From the NCBI GenBank assembly GCA_900318405.1, contig ONKP01000002.1:43063-107062 (forward strand): a stretch of DNA of 64,000 nt, read 5' to 3'. The DNA comes from an uncultured Eubacteriales bacterium. GTDB lineage: Bacteria; Bacillota; Clostridia; Lachnospirales; Lachnospiraceae. A program made the position numbers and the translations under genes. The stretch's first letter is position 1, and every line of letters begins with the position of its first letter. Below are positions 1 through 8,456 of the stretch, piece after piece. The notes under the pieces are model-generated. The model did no database searches and was not told the DNA's origin. It was given only the letters and a program-made list of their open reading frames with translations.

Positions 1-67
1 ATACTGCCGGGCGTACTTTTTCGTTAATGTTCTCTTTTCACAAATCGTTGATTCCGGATATCCGGAG

Positions 68-132
68 ATACAGATGCTTCCAGCCCGCAACCATCCGCAG
101 ACGCCGGTGGTTAGCGACGCGCAGCGACGAAC
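68..132. repeat. Family X palindromic repeat, copy 1 (half element)
   Basis: The stretch carries the ATACAGATGCTTCC arm followed by a CCCGCAACCATCCGCAGACG-type core and GCCGGTGGTTAG. It closely matches the reverse complement of the complete element at 50515-50603 and one arm of 57847-58022. Here only one arm is visible and it lies directly 3' of galM, so it is a truncated copy. Confidence 0.7.
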
Positions 133-136
133 GATT

Positions 137-1189
137 TTACTTTCTGTATGAAAGCCTGTAAACGGTATCCGAACTGAACGTCTCTCCCGCCTTCAGTACC
201 GGCTGTGCAAATGCCGGCTTATTGACAGAATCCGGATAATATTCCGTCTCCAGCGCAAACCCATCGCGGTCATGATAAATTTTTCCCTGCTTACCCGTCA
301 TGTCCTGCAGATAGTTCCCACTGTAGAACTGAATACCGGGAAGATCCGTCGACACATCCAATGCAATGCCGGTTTTTTCAGAATAAACCTCAACAACCTT
401 CCGCAGCTGTGTCTTATCCTCGGAGAGACAGAAACAGTGATCGTACCCGGTTCCATTCTTCAGCTGTTCATCAGCGGCACCGATATCTCTCCCAACCTTC
501 TTGGGCTCACGGAAATCGAAGGGGCTGTCGGCAACCTCTCTCAGGTCGCCCGTCGGAATTGACTCGTGATCTATGCAGACAATCCTGTCAGCGCAGATCT
601 TCATGACGTGATCAAGAATGCTGCCGGATCCCTCGCCATCCAGGTTAAAATAAACATGGTTTGTCGGATTGCAGATCGTATCCGCATCTGACACAGCCTC
701 ATAATGCAGGGTAAGGCTCCCGTCCTCGGTGAGAGAATAGGTAACCTTCAGTGTCAGATGTCCCGGGAATCCCTGATCTCCGTCCGGTGAATCCACGACA
801 AATGTTACGGCATTTCCTTTTTCATCGACGGGTTCTACTGCAAAGATCCTCTTACCGTAAAAATCCGGACCGCTGTGCAGATTGTTATGCCCGTTTTCAT
901 TCGGCGTAAGCGTCACCTTCTGACCGTTCAGCACAAAGGAGGAACCGCCGATCCGGTTCGCATGTCTTCCCACAACCGCTCCCAGATGTCCGCCGCCGGC
1001 TTCATATTCCGCGGCATTGTCATGTCCGAGGACGACATCCGTTGTCTTTCCCCTATCATCACTGATCGTAAAAGAAACCAGCGTTGCGCCGAAATCCGAT
1101 ACCGAAACACTATATCTGCCGGCTTTCAACGTATAAAGCTTTGTGACTCCCTTAGCGCAGCTGCCGAAATCACTGACTGTAATTCCCAT
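137..1189 (-). CDS. galM: Aldose 1-epimerase (mutarotase)
   Basis: Interconverts the alpha and beta anomers of aldohexoses in the cytoplasm, feeding sugar kinases and isomerases. The protein shows the family pattern: an N-terminal beta-sandwich start (GRYSVSVSDFGATLVS), the ENGHNNLHSG region, NPTNHVYFNLDGEG carrying a catalytic His, and ETEYYPDSVNKP near the C-terminus. I chose the ATG at 1189 because a purine-rich GGGGG lies about 9 nt upstream; an in-frame ATG at 1237 would add 16 residues with no family match. About 350 aa is normal for the family. It follows the binding-protein gene of a sugar ABC importer, but a strong terminator lies between them, so it is either separately transcribed or expressed by readthrough. 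The substrate is probably a galactose- or glucose-like hexose (inference). Confidence 0.9.
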   Translation of the reverse strand: MGITVSDFGSCAKGVTKLYTLKAGRYSVSVSDFGATLVSFTISDDRGKTTDVVLGHDNAAEYEAGGGHLGAVVGRHANRIGGSSFVLNGQKVTLTPNENGHNNLHSGPDFYGKRIFAVEPVDEKGNAVTFVVDSPDGDQGFPGHLTLKVTYSLTEDGSLTLHYEAVSDADTICNPTNHVYFNLDGEGSGSILDHVMKICADRIVCIDHESIPTGDLREVADSPFDFREPKKVGRDIGAADEQLKNGTGYDHCFCLSEDKTQLRKVVEVYSEKTGIALDVSTDLPGIQFYSGNYLQDMTGKQGKIYHDRDGFALETEYYPDSVNKPAFAQPVLKAGETFSSDTVYRLSYRK

Positions 1190-1315
1190 AATGCCATACC
1201 CCCATAAAATTATGCGCCGGTTTTGGCCGGCCGTCATTATATTCAGAACTTCAGTATAGCACAGTCCGACCGGTTCATCTGCGTTGCATCAACGAAAACT
1301 GCGAAACTGCACAGG

Positions 1316-1347
1316 TAAAAAGGGCGGGCCGCCGAAGCGGTCCGCCC
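1316..1347 (-). terminator. Rho-independent terminator after the sugar-binding protein gene
   Basis: Read on the minus strand, a GC-rich stem (GGGCGGACCGC, loop TTCG, GCGGCCCGCCC) is followed directly by TTTTTACC. It separates the ABC importer operon from galM. Confidence 0.85.
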
Positions 1348-1389
1348 AATATTTCTTTTCAGATTCTGTTTACTGTCTTCCCGAGGGAA

Positions 1390-2697
1390 TTAGTCATACA
1401 GGTTCGGAGCGATCTGATCATCGTTCATGTTGTCTGCATTGTACCAGTAACCAGGAGCATCTACGTCCTTCAGCGTCTCGCCGTTAGCAGCTGCTGTCAG
1501 AGCGTACAGTGCGTAATAACCCATCATCAGAGGAGACTGGGTAACTGCACCATACATTGTGCCATCTTCAATAGCGCCCTTGATAGTAGAACCAGCATCG
1601 AAACCAACTGCGATGATGTCACCTGCAGAAACGTCAGATCCAAGAACGGAAAGGTTTGCGTTTGCAGCAAGAACACCTTCTGCAGCAACCTGGTTGGAAC
1701 CGAAGATTGCGATGGTGTCATCCTTGGAAAGGATCGTCTGTGCCTCAGTGGAGCAAAGCTCAACGGTTGTCTGAGCCGGAACACCGACCTCGATAACTAC
1801 GTCTGCGCTGCCCTCATCAGCATCTGCGCCTTCAGCGTTATCTACATAGAACTCATTACCTGTAACAGCAACGGTCTTGCCAGCACCCTGAACAAGGCTG
1901 ATCATCTCATTGATGAAACCAAGTGTTCTCTGCTGAATGTTCAGAGCGGTTGCATCCTGAGAAACCTCACCGATACGAACCGGATCAGTAGCGTTGGTAA
2001 CTGTATCCTTGATAGCTTCCCACATACCATCAGCTGCGGTAGCACCTGCAGCGGTGTTATCGGTAACTACGGTGCAGGCCATGGAGCCTTCCGGAGCATC
2101 ATCGATACCGGTATCGAATGCTACAACCGGGATATTCTTGTCTGCGCATGTCTGCAGAGACTCAATAACTGAAGATGTATCGCATGCTGCCAGTGCGATT
2201 CCTTTCGGGTTGGAAGAAATAGCTGTGTTCAGCATGTTAACCTGATCGGCGATATCGGACTCAGCGTTCGGGCCCTGTGCGGAATAGGTAACACCGAGCT
2301 CACTTGCTGCCTGATCCATGCCCTTCAGAGCTGCCTGCCAGTAGGTGGACTGGAAGGATTTAACGATAACCGGGAACTCATAAGCATCATTTGCTTTCAG
2401 TCCGTCGAACTGATCCAGGTTAGTCCATCCGGAATCACTGGAGCTGCTGCTGGAGCTTGCGGAAGTGCTCTCAACTGCCTCGCTGGATGCGCTTGTTGCT
2501 GCACTGCTGGAAGATGTCTCCTCAGCTGCGCTGCTGGATGTGCTCTCTTCTGCTGCGCTGCTGGATGATGCTGCGCTGGAAGCAGCTGCTGAACTTGCAG
2601 CGGATGTAGAAGTGCTGGTGGATGAAGATCCGCAGCCTGCGAACAGAGTCGCTACCATAGCTGCACTGACGAGAGATGCTACTACTTTCTGTTTCAT
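1390..2697 (-). CDS. Sugar ABC transporter substrate-binding lipoprotein
   Basis: An extracellular, lipid-anchored type I periplasmic-binding-fold protein that delivers sugar to the permeases encoded upstream. The signal peptide ends in a lipobox (LFAGC, Cys22). The mature domain begins near residue 91 and has the ribose/galactose-binder layout: PVIVKSFQSTYWQAALKGM, then NPKGIALAACD, IPVVAFDTGID and DIIAVGFDAGS. Length is 435 aa, longer than the usual 330-370, because residues 23-90 form an almost pure Ser/Ala/Glu/Thr linker, presumably a flexible tether through the cell wall. A strong AAGGAGG lies upstream of the ATG. A 222-nt gap with two hairpins separates it from the permease gene, and a terminator follows. 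The family is clear; the sugar is not determinable from sequence, with ribose, galactose or a pentose all possible. Confidence 0.9.
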   Translation of the reverse strand: MKQKVVASLVSAAMVATLFAGCGSSSTSTSTSAASSAAASSAASSSSAAEESTSSSAAEETSSSSAATSASSEAVESTSASSSSSSSDSGWTNLDQFDGLKANDAYEFPVIVKSFQSTYWQAALKGMDQAASELGVTYSAQGPNAESDIADQVNMLNTAISSNPKGIALAACDTSSVIESLQTCADKNIPVVAFDTGIDDAPEGSMACTVVTDNTAAGATAADGMWEAIKDTVTNATDPVRIGEVSQDATALNIQQRTLGFINEMISLVQGAGKTVAVTGNEFYVDNAEGADADEGSADVVIEVGVPAQTTVELCSTEAQTILSKDDTIAIFGSNQVAAEGVLAANANLSVLGSDVSAGDIIAVGFDAGSTIKGAIEDGTMYGAVTQSPLMMGYYALYALTAAANGETLKDVDAPGYWYNADNMNDDQIAPNLYD

Positions 2698-2919
2698 TTC
2701 CTGAATTCCTCCTTAAATAAATGATACATCGCTTGTTTCCTTGCGTCTATATCAAGTCTCTGTTCAGACCTTTTCACAGAGACTTTCTACCTCTTGTCCG
2801 GTAGACATATTCAGTCTACCATTTCGTGAACGGTTTGTAAATCATTTTTGAACAAAATTTGAACAATTTGTAAATGCCATGTTATTTCAGCATCAATGCC
2901 ACTGTTTCGCAAGCTCTGT
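2698..2919 (-). promoter_or_regulatory. Intercistronic region with two stem-loops ahead of the binding-protein gene
   Basis: Two dyads lie between the second permease and the binding-protein gene. One has arms AGTCTCTGT (2755-2763) and ACAGAGACT (2776-2784); the other has GGTAGAC (2800-2806) and GTCTACC (2814-2820). No U-tract follows, so they look like mRNA processing or stability structures that could raise binding-protein levels relative to the permeases, rather than terminators. The flanking sequence is AT-rich and an internal promoter is possible. Confidence 0.5.
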
Positions 2920-3900
2920 TCAGGCCTTTGCTGCAGCACCTTTCTTCTTGACGATATCAATCATAACGGAGATGATCAGAACTGCACCGGTAATGATCTG
3001 CTGCCAGTTCGACTGGAGGCCGATATACGGAAGACCGGTCTTCAGAAGCATAATAACCATCGTACCAATGAAGGAACCGATGATAGATCCATAACCACCT
3101 GTTGCAGATACACCGCCGACAAATACACCGCCGATGGCATCCATCTCAAGTCCTGCACCGGTACCGGGCTGTACGGTAGGTGTAACTGCCGCATAAGCAA
3201 CAGATGAAAATCCTACCAGGAGACCGCATACTGCGTAAACCATGACATGATAGAACTTAACGTTGATACCGGAAAGTGCGGTTGCCTCACGGTTAGATCC
3301 GATGGCAATCGTATAACGTCCGAATTTGGTGTGGTTCAGAACAAACTCCAGAACGAACATCAGAACCAGCATCAGGATAATACCGAACGGGAACTTGAAA
3401 GCCTGACGGCCGGTACCAAATGTCCACTTGAAAATGGAGTGGAACCATCCTCCTGCCTGAGATGTTGTCGGCCAGGGGGTTGCACTGCACATGGAACCGA
3501 TACCTCTGGTGATCATACAGGTTGACAGCGTAGCGATGAAAGGTGCAAGTCCCATGACACCGATCAGAACACCGTTCAGAATACCGATGGCCAGTCCCAG
3601 CACCAGGCAGAGAACAATTGCTGCGCCCACCGGAAGTCCGTTATTACGAACCATCTGTCCGGCAACCAGTGCGTAGCAAACCATGCCGGTACCGATGGAG
3701 AGGTCAACACCTCCCGTGATCAGCGGGAAGGTAACGCCATATGCCATCAGGATATCATAGTAAGAGAAGTCCAGCATACTCAGGAAAGAAGTATACTTAC
3801 GGAACTCCTTACTGAAAATCAGATAGATCACGACCAGAACGATCGCCACCAGTGCGGCAATGAAACGCTGGTCATTTAACAATGATTTCTTCTTCGTCAT
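2920..3900 (-). CDS. Sugar ABC transporter permease (RbsC/BPD_transp_2 family), second of two
   Basis: Integral membrane channel subunit of a ribose/galactose-type importer. About eight hydrophobic segments are visible, with the family signature GVDLSIG near residue 65, the GLAPFIATLS loop, and the cytoplasmic EAA-like segment (GSNREATALSGINV) that contacts the ATPase. The ATG at 3900 has an AGGAGG 7 nt upstream that overlaps the end of the ATPase gene; an ATG at 3918 would precede that ribosome binding site and is unlikely. It directly follows the ATPase gene. Together with the 5446-6426 permease it gives two different permeases in one operon, as in the YtfT/YjfF galactofuranose importer, which suggests a heterodimeric channel (inference). 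Confidence 0.93.
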   Translation of the reverse strand: MTKKKSLLNDQRFIAALVAIVLVVIYLIFSKEFRKYTSFLSMLDFSYYDILMAYGVTFPLITGGVDLSIGTGMVCYALVAGQMVRNNGLPVGAAIVLCLVLGLAIGILNGVLIGVMGLAPFIATLSTCMITRGIGSMCSATPWPTTSQAGGWFHSIFKWTFGTGRQAFKFPFGIILMLVLMFVLEFVLNHTKFGRYTIAIGSNREATALSGINVKFYHVMVYAVCGLLVGFSSVAYAAVTPTVQPGTGAGLEMDAIGGVFVGGVSATGGYGSIIGSFIGTMVIMLLKTGLPYIGLQSNWQQIITGAVLIISVMIDIVKKKGAAAKA

Positions 3901-3914
3901 GTCCAGTCTCCTCC

Positions 3915-5429
3915 TCATTTGATGTTCCGGGTAGCCTTATCCATGATGCTTTCCTGTGTAGCCTCGGCAATATCCATTTCACCGGTCTTCTTGCCTTCGC
4001 ACATGATCACGATACGGTCACTCATCCTGAGAATCTCTGTCATTTCAGAAGAAATCATGATGATCGATTTGCCTTCTGATGCCAGTTTGTTCATCAGTTT
4101 ATAAATCTCGTTCTTCGCACCGACATCGATACCTCTGGTCGGCTCATCGAAAATGAGGATATCACTGTTCTTGACAAGCCACTTGGCGATAACGACCTTC
4201 TGCTGGTTACCACCCGACAGGTTCATGACCAGCTGATCCGGTCCCGGCGTCTTGGTAGCCAGTTCTTCAATATATTTCTCGGTGACTTTCTTCTCTGCAG
4301 CCTTGTCAATGAAGATTCCGTGAGAATAATCTTCAAGGCAGGCGAGTGTGGAGTTTTCGATGATCGACTTGCCGACAACCACACCGTAACGTCTTCTGTC
4401 CTCTGACAGGTAGCCGATACCGGCTTTTACGGCATCTACCGGTGAGTTGATGGTCACCTCTTCCAGTTTGCCGGTCTGCTTGTTCATGATGGAGATCTTG
4501 CCGGACTGCTTCGGGTCAGCGCCAAAGATCGCACGTGCCGTCTCGGTACGGCCGGCACCCATCAGGCCGGAGAATCCGAGGATCTCGCCCTTGTGAAGCT
4601 CGAAGCTCACATCCTGCACCATACGTCCTGCATTCAGGTTTTCCACTTTCAGAACGACCGGAGCATCCGGTGGACACATGCTGTGTGTCTTCGGTTCCTC
4701 GTAAATGACACGGCCAACCATCATGTTGATGATATCTTCCTTCGTGCAGTCCTTTGTGATCAGCGTGCCTACATAGCCGCCGTCTCGCATGACCGTCACG
4801 CGGTCTGTGATGACCTTGATCTCATCCATACGGTGGGAGATATAAACGATACCCATGTTCTGTGCTCTGAGGTCTCTGATGATGGCAAACAGATCATCGA
4901 TTTCCTTCTCTGTCAGAGCTGCCGAAGGCTCATCGAAGATGATAACCTTTGCATTGTGTGAAATGGCCTTGGCGATCTCGCACATCTGCTGTTTTCCTAC
5001 GGTGAGATCCTTCATTTTTGCCGTAGGATCGATCTCGATCTTCAGCTTGTCAAACAGAGCCTTCGAATCCTCGATCATCTTCTTATCGTCGATGCGGATT
5101 CCCTTTACCGGCTCACGGCCGATAAAAATATTCTGCGCAACCGTGAGGTCGCCGACCATGTTCAGCTCCTGATGCACGATAACGATACCAGCATCCTGTG
5201 CCTCACGTGTGTTGTGGAACTCTACTTCTTTACCTTCATAGGTGATCGTACCGGAATCCTTCTTATAAATACCGGTAAGAACCTTCATCAATGTCGATTT
5301 GCCGGCACCGTTCTCTCCCATCAGCGCGTGAACTTCGCCGCGTCTGACTTCAAAATCTACATGATCAAGCGCGTGAACGCCGGGAAAAGATTTGTCGATG
5401 CCTTTCATTGTAAGAATAACGTCGCCCAT
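3915..5429 (-). CDS. Sugar ABC transporter ATP-binding protein, double nucleotide-binding domain (RbsA/MglA type)
   Basis: Cytoplasmic ATPase that powers sugar import. The 504-aa length is typical of tandem-domain monosaccharide ATPases. Domain 1 has Walker A GENGAGKST, an atypical signature (LTVGKQQ) and Walker B VIIFDEPSAALT. Domain 2 has the usual degenerate Walker A (GLMGAGRTE), a canonical LSGGNQQ signature and ILIFDEPTRGIDVG. One consensus and one degenerate site is normal for this family. AGGAG precedes the ATG. The gene sits between the two permease genes, 16 nt after the first and overlapping the leader of the second, so all are translated from one mRNA. Confidence 0.95.
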   Translation of the reverse strand: MGDVILTMKGIDKSFPGVHALDHVDFEVRRGEVHALMGENGAGKSTLMKVLTGIYKKDSGTITYEGKEVEFHNTREAQDAGIVIVHQELNMVGDLTVAQNIFIGREPVKGIRIDDKKMIEDSKALFDKLKIEIDPTAKMKDLTVGKQQMCEIAKAISHNAKVIIFDEPSAALTEKEIDDLFAIIRDLRAQNMGIVYISHRMDEIKVITDRVTVMRDGGYVGTLITKDCTKEDIINMMVGRVIYEEPKTHSMCPPDAPVVLKVENLNAGRMVQDVSFELHKGEILGFSGLMGAGRTETARAIFGADPKQSGKISIMNKQTGKLEEVTINSPVDAVKAGIGYLSEDRRRYGVVVGKSIIENSTLACLEDYSHGIFIDKAAEKKVTEKYIEELATKTPGPDQLVMNLSGGNQQKVVIAKWLVKNSDILIFDEPTRGIDVGAKNEIYKLMNKLASEGKSIIMISSEMTEILRMSDRIVIMCEGKKTGEMDIAEATQESIMDKATRNIK

Positions 5430-5445
5430 ACTTTTCTCCTTTCCC

Positions 5446-6426
5446 TTAATTCTTTCTGCGCCGTGCTGTTACATCGGCGTAAACGGCTACGATAACGATG
5501 ATACCGGTAACGATCAGCTGAATATCCTTGCCGAAACCAAAAGCAAGAATACCTTCCTGCAGAAGGGAAATGATAAATACGCCGATAACCGTACCAAGGA
5601 TAGAAGCAATACCACCGGTCATGGAAGTACCGCCCATGACGCATCCGGCAATGGCCTCGTTGTTATACTGATCGCCGTATCCCGGCTGAACCGTTGTATA
5701 TGTTGCAACAAAATATACGGCAGCGATACCTGCGCAGATACCACAGATGACATAGGCGATCATCTTGTATTTTCTCGTATCTACACCGGAAAGCCTTACT
5801 GCTTCCTCATTGGAACCCAGGCAGAGGATATAACGTCCAGCTTTCGTATTGTACATGATGATGCCGCAGATCACAGCAGCTACTGTAAACACAACCAGTC
5901 CAACGGGAAATCCATCGTAGGAAACGATGCGTGTAAACCATCCGTTCACCGGATCGCTTGACTGCGGGAACGACTGTGAATTCACGTGAGTGAATACTGC
6001 ACCGATACCCTTGGCAATGTTCATCGAAGCCATCGAGATGATGAACGGCGGTATGGACTGGTAAGCGATCATGTATCCGTTGAAGATACCGAAGGCCAGA
6101 CCAACCAGAACGATGTAGAAGATGCACAGGCCCAGCGGCTGCTTATAGGAGTTGAAGCAGTAACCGCCGATCAGAGCACAGCAGAACATAACAGGTCCGA
6201 TCGAGAAATCGATACCACCGGTGGCGATAGAAAAGGTAACGCCGAGTGAAAGGAATCCCAAGAAGTATACATAGTTCAGTGTATTCATCAGATGATCCGC
6301 TCCTGCAGCCGCGAAGCCTTTGATCGCGACACAGAAGACGATATACATCAGAATGAGAACACCGATCAGAATAATCCTGTTAAATCCTATCTTTTTGACA
6401 ACTGGATTTTGCTTGAATTTTTCCAA
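5446..6426 (-). CDS. Sugar ABC transporter permease (RbsC family), first gene of the operon
   Basis: Membrane channel subunit. Hydrophobic segments alternate with the family motif TGGIDFSIGPVM (about residue 68), the PPFIISMASMNIAKG loop and the ATPase-contact segment (GSNEEAVRLSGVDT). The start is TTG at 6426, preceded by GGGAGGGAG 8 nt upstream; no better ATG fits. It is the promoter-proximal gene of the importer operon, with a consensus promoter and an AAACGTTT operator about 100-150 nt upstream. It is clearly paralogous to, but not a recent duplicate of, the 2920-3900 permease. Confidence 0.92.
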   Translation of the reverse strand: MEKFKQNPVVKKIGFNRIILIGVLILMYIVFCVAIKGFAAAGADHLMNTLNYVYFLGFLSLGVTFSIATGGIDFSIGPVMFCCALIGGYCFNSYKQPLGLCIFYIVLVGLAFGIFNGYMIAYQSIPPFIISMASMNIAKGIGAVFTHVNSQSFPQSSDPVNGWFTRIVSYDGFPVGLVVFTVAAVICGIIMYNTKAGRYILCLGSNEEAVRLSGVDTRKYKMIAYVICGICAGIAAVYFVATYTTVQPGYGDQYNNEAIAGCVMGGTSMTGGIASILGTVIGVFIISLLQEGILAFGFGKDIQLIVTGIIVIVAVYADVTARRRKN

Positions 6427-6525
6427 TTTTCTCCCTCCCGATACTTTATCGTATTGATTTTTTCAACAGCTGAAAGGCTTCTGTTCAGCAGCTGTTTTTG
6501 TGAGATTTCACCAACAACCAGTAAG

Positions 6526-6576
6526 GTGAAACGTTTCGCTGAGAACAATTATCTAATAATTGCCCGGCAATGTCAA
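6526..6576 (-). promoter_or_regulatory. Importer operon promoter with LacI/cre-type operator
   Basis: On the minus strand, TTGACA (6571-6576), a 17-nt spacer and GATAAT (6548-6553) form a near-consensus sigma-A promoter. The dyad GCGAAACGTTTCAC (6526-6539) begins about 9 nt beyond the -10 box, over the expected start point. That is a classical repression geometry, either for the adjacent LacI-family protein or for CcpA, since the dyad also resembles a cre site. Confidence 0.75.
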
Positions 6577-6680
6577 TGTGATTCTTGTCATTTTGCAACT
6601 TCAATTTGACTAAAAATGGTGATTCCGCTTTGTTGATTTTTGCCACTTGACGCCTCAATATCGCGTGGTTTTCTGTGGTT

Positions 6681-7715
6681 TTACACACTTTCGTGATGCT
6701 TCTCAGGGATTCCATCCTGCCACAGCGGCTGATCGGAATTGCCTTCGATCAGCTCTGCATCGAACACGCGAACCTGTGCCGGCCCCTCGATCGATCCGTT
6801 GATCCTGCCGAGTACCATATCCACGGCTGCGTGCCCCATCTCCCTCATCGGCTGTTTCATTACCGTGAGATTCGGGTTGATCACATGCGGAAGAATGAAG
6901 TCATCGAAACCGACGAGCGATACCTCTTCCGGTGATTTTATCCCCAGTTCATTCAGTGCCATGACCATGCCGATATTGAGATCGTAGTTGGTTGAAAAAA
7001 CAGCCGTCGGTCTCTCCTTCAGCGCCATCAGTTCCTTCATACCCGCATACCCGAACTCGACCGTGTGAACGCCCAGTCTGATGTATTCCGGGGGTACGGA
7101 AATTCCTGCCTTTTCCAGTGCCGCCAGATATCCCCGCTCGCGTTCAACGCCTGTGTACTCCTCAGATGAACCGATGATCGCGATTCTGCGATGTCCTTCT
7201 TTTATCAGCCTTGTGATGAGTTTCTCCGACGATTCCCGGTTATTCAGAAGAACACTGTCGAAATCACCTTCCAGCTTCCGGTCGATTGCCACCACCGGAA
7301 TGCCTGCTTCCACTGCCGGAGCCATGGATGACGGATCCGTGCATACCGGAATGACGATGATACCGTCAACCTTCTTGCTCATCAGGAAGCGGACGTTCTG
7401 TGCTTCCGTCTCCAAATCCTGCGCCGAATCACAGATCAGCATGCCGTAATTCTCACGGCGGAGCTGATGTCCTATGTGGCTCAGCAATGTCCCGTTGAAG
7501 GTACTCGCGATATTGTAGACAATAACGCCGATCGTACGCGTCCTGTTTGTTACCAGTCCCCGGGCGATCTCGTTCACCTGATAGTGAAGCTTCTCAACAG
7601 CTGCGTCGATCTTCTCTCTGTTTCTGGGAAGAACATTGCCACCGTTCAGGTACTTCGATATCGTGGCAAGAGACAGGCCAGTCTCTCTGCTAATATCTTT
7701 GATCGTTGCCGCCAC
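6681..7715 (-). CDS. LacI-family transcriptional repressor of the sugar importer
   Basis: Sugar-responsive DNA-binding regulator. The N-terminal helix-turn-helix and hinge are plain (TIKDISRETGLSLATISKYL, then LNGGNVLPRNREKI). A type I periplasmic-binding effector domain follows (GVIVYNIASTFNG, KKVDGIIVIP, GVERERGYLAAL, VGFDDFILPHVI). The start is GTG at 7715 with AGGAGG 5-6 nt upstream. The 344-aa length is standard. It lies immediately upstream of and co-oriented with the importer operon. AAACGTTT dyads occur at its own promoter and at the importer promoter, indicating autoregulation and local control. The inducer is presumably the imported sugar (inference). Confidence 0.93.
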   Translation of the reverse strand: MAATIKDISRETGLSLATISKYLNGGNVLPRNREKIDAAVEKLHYQVNEIARGLVTNRTRTIGVIVYNIASTFNGTLLSHIGHQLRRENYGMLICDSAQDLETEAQNVRFLMSKKVDGIIVIPVCTDPSSMAPAVEAGIPVVAIDRKLEGDFDSVLLNNRESSEKLITRLIKEGHRRIAIIGSSEEYTGVERERGYLAALEKAGISVPPEYIRLGVHTVEFGYAGMKELMALKERPTAVFSTNYDLNIGMVMALNELGIKSPEEVSLVGFDDFILPHVINPNLTVMKQPMREMGHAAVDMVLGRINGSIEGPAQVRVFDAELIEGNSDQPLWQDGIPEKHHESV

Positions 7716-7865
7716 TTTGAACCTCCTGCCTTATCTCCCTCTGACCGGATCCGAAAAGCTTCTGCCTGCAGCCTTGTCTGTGCCCATGCAGTGCGCGCCT
7801 GTCACCCGGCTCTGCTGCAGCATTGAGTCTATCCTGATCCCGTCATTTTGCGCACTGTGCTAATC

Positions 7866-7939
7866 GCAAAACGTTTCGCTTTTGTAGATATTATAAGATT
7901 TCTCAGATGATTTGCAAGCTTTGAATAGTAAAACGTTAC
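7866..7939 (-). promoter_or_regulatory. Promoter and two operators of the LacI gene
   Basis: This is the main content of the 342-nt gap between the repressor gene and acyP. TTGCAA (7912-7917), a 16-nt spacer and TATAAT (7890-7895) form the promoter on the minus strand. Operator GCGAAACGTTTTGC lies downstream of the -10 box (7866-7879), and a second, GTAACGTTTTAC, lies upstream of the -35 box (7928-7939). The paired placement suggests looping or dual-site autorepression. Confidence 0.7.
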
Positions 7940-8033
7940 ACTTTGTGGGGATTGCATAATTCAGAAGCCGTCAATTTGGCTGATTTGTCTATTGGGTGTG
8001 CAGTCCGCCTCTGGCATGCGACGGACAGTGAAA

Positions 8034-8057
8034 CAGGCAGAGCTTTCGCTCTGCCTG
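8034..8057 (-). terminator. Hairpin terminator of acyP
   Basis: A 9-bp perfect stem CAGGCAGAG / CTCTGCCTG with a 6-nt loop starts right at the acyP stop codon. On the minus strand it is followed by TTTCACTG, a weak U-tract. Confidence 0.65.
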
Positions 8058-8366
8058 TCAGTAGTAATCCCTTACACGGAAATAATATTCATGTTCTTCG
8101 AGCGGTATAAACGAGGAGCGGATGTGCCGAATCTCTACCCAGGTGCCCTTCTGAATCGAGGCGATCATCCGGCGGATCATGTCCTGTGTTCCCTGCGCCT
8201 CCATTATGACAGAACCGTCATCCTCATTCTGCACCCATCCTGTGATGCCATATTCCTCAGCGGCCTGTCTGGCACGCCATCGGAAACCAACGCCCTGGAC
8301 TTCACCGGTAAAAACCAGCCGCATCCGGACCGTTTTGTCCGACGCTGATCTGTTCTCATCCTTCAC
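8058..8366 (-). CDS. acyP: Acylphosphatase
   Basis: Small cytosolic enzyme hydrolysing carboxyl-phosphate bonds of acylphosphates. The alpha/beta sandwich signature is complete: VQGVGFRWRAR carries the phosphate-binding loop and catalytic Arg, and GWVQNEDDGSV carries the catalytic Asn. Length is 102 aa against the usual 90-100. The annotated start is a GTG at 8366; an internal ATG at 8324 would give a conventional short N-terminus, but neither has a good ribosome binding site. It stands alone between the LacI regulator and the phosphate symporter. Confidence 0.92.
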   Translation of the reverse strand: MKDENRSASDKTVRMRLVFTGEVQGVGFRWRARQAAEEYGITGWVQNEDDGSVIMEAQGTQDMIRRMIASIQKGTWVEIRHIRSSFIPLEEHEYYFRVRDYY

Positions 8367-8456
8367 TTCTTCATATCTCCGCTGTCTGCGATAAAAGCTG
8401 GTCCGAAAATCAGCCTGACATCAGCTTATTCAGCCGGCTGCTCCGCAATTCTCATC

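Noticed and set aside
2755-2820. Terminator between the second permease and binding-protein genes
   Set aside because: Neither hairpin is followed by a U-tract on the minus strand, so processing or stabilising structures fit better.
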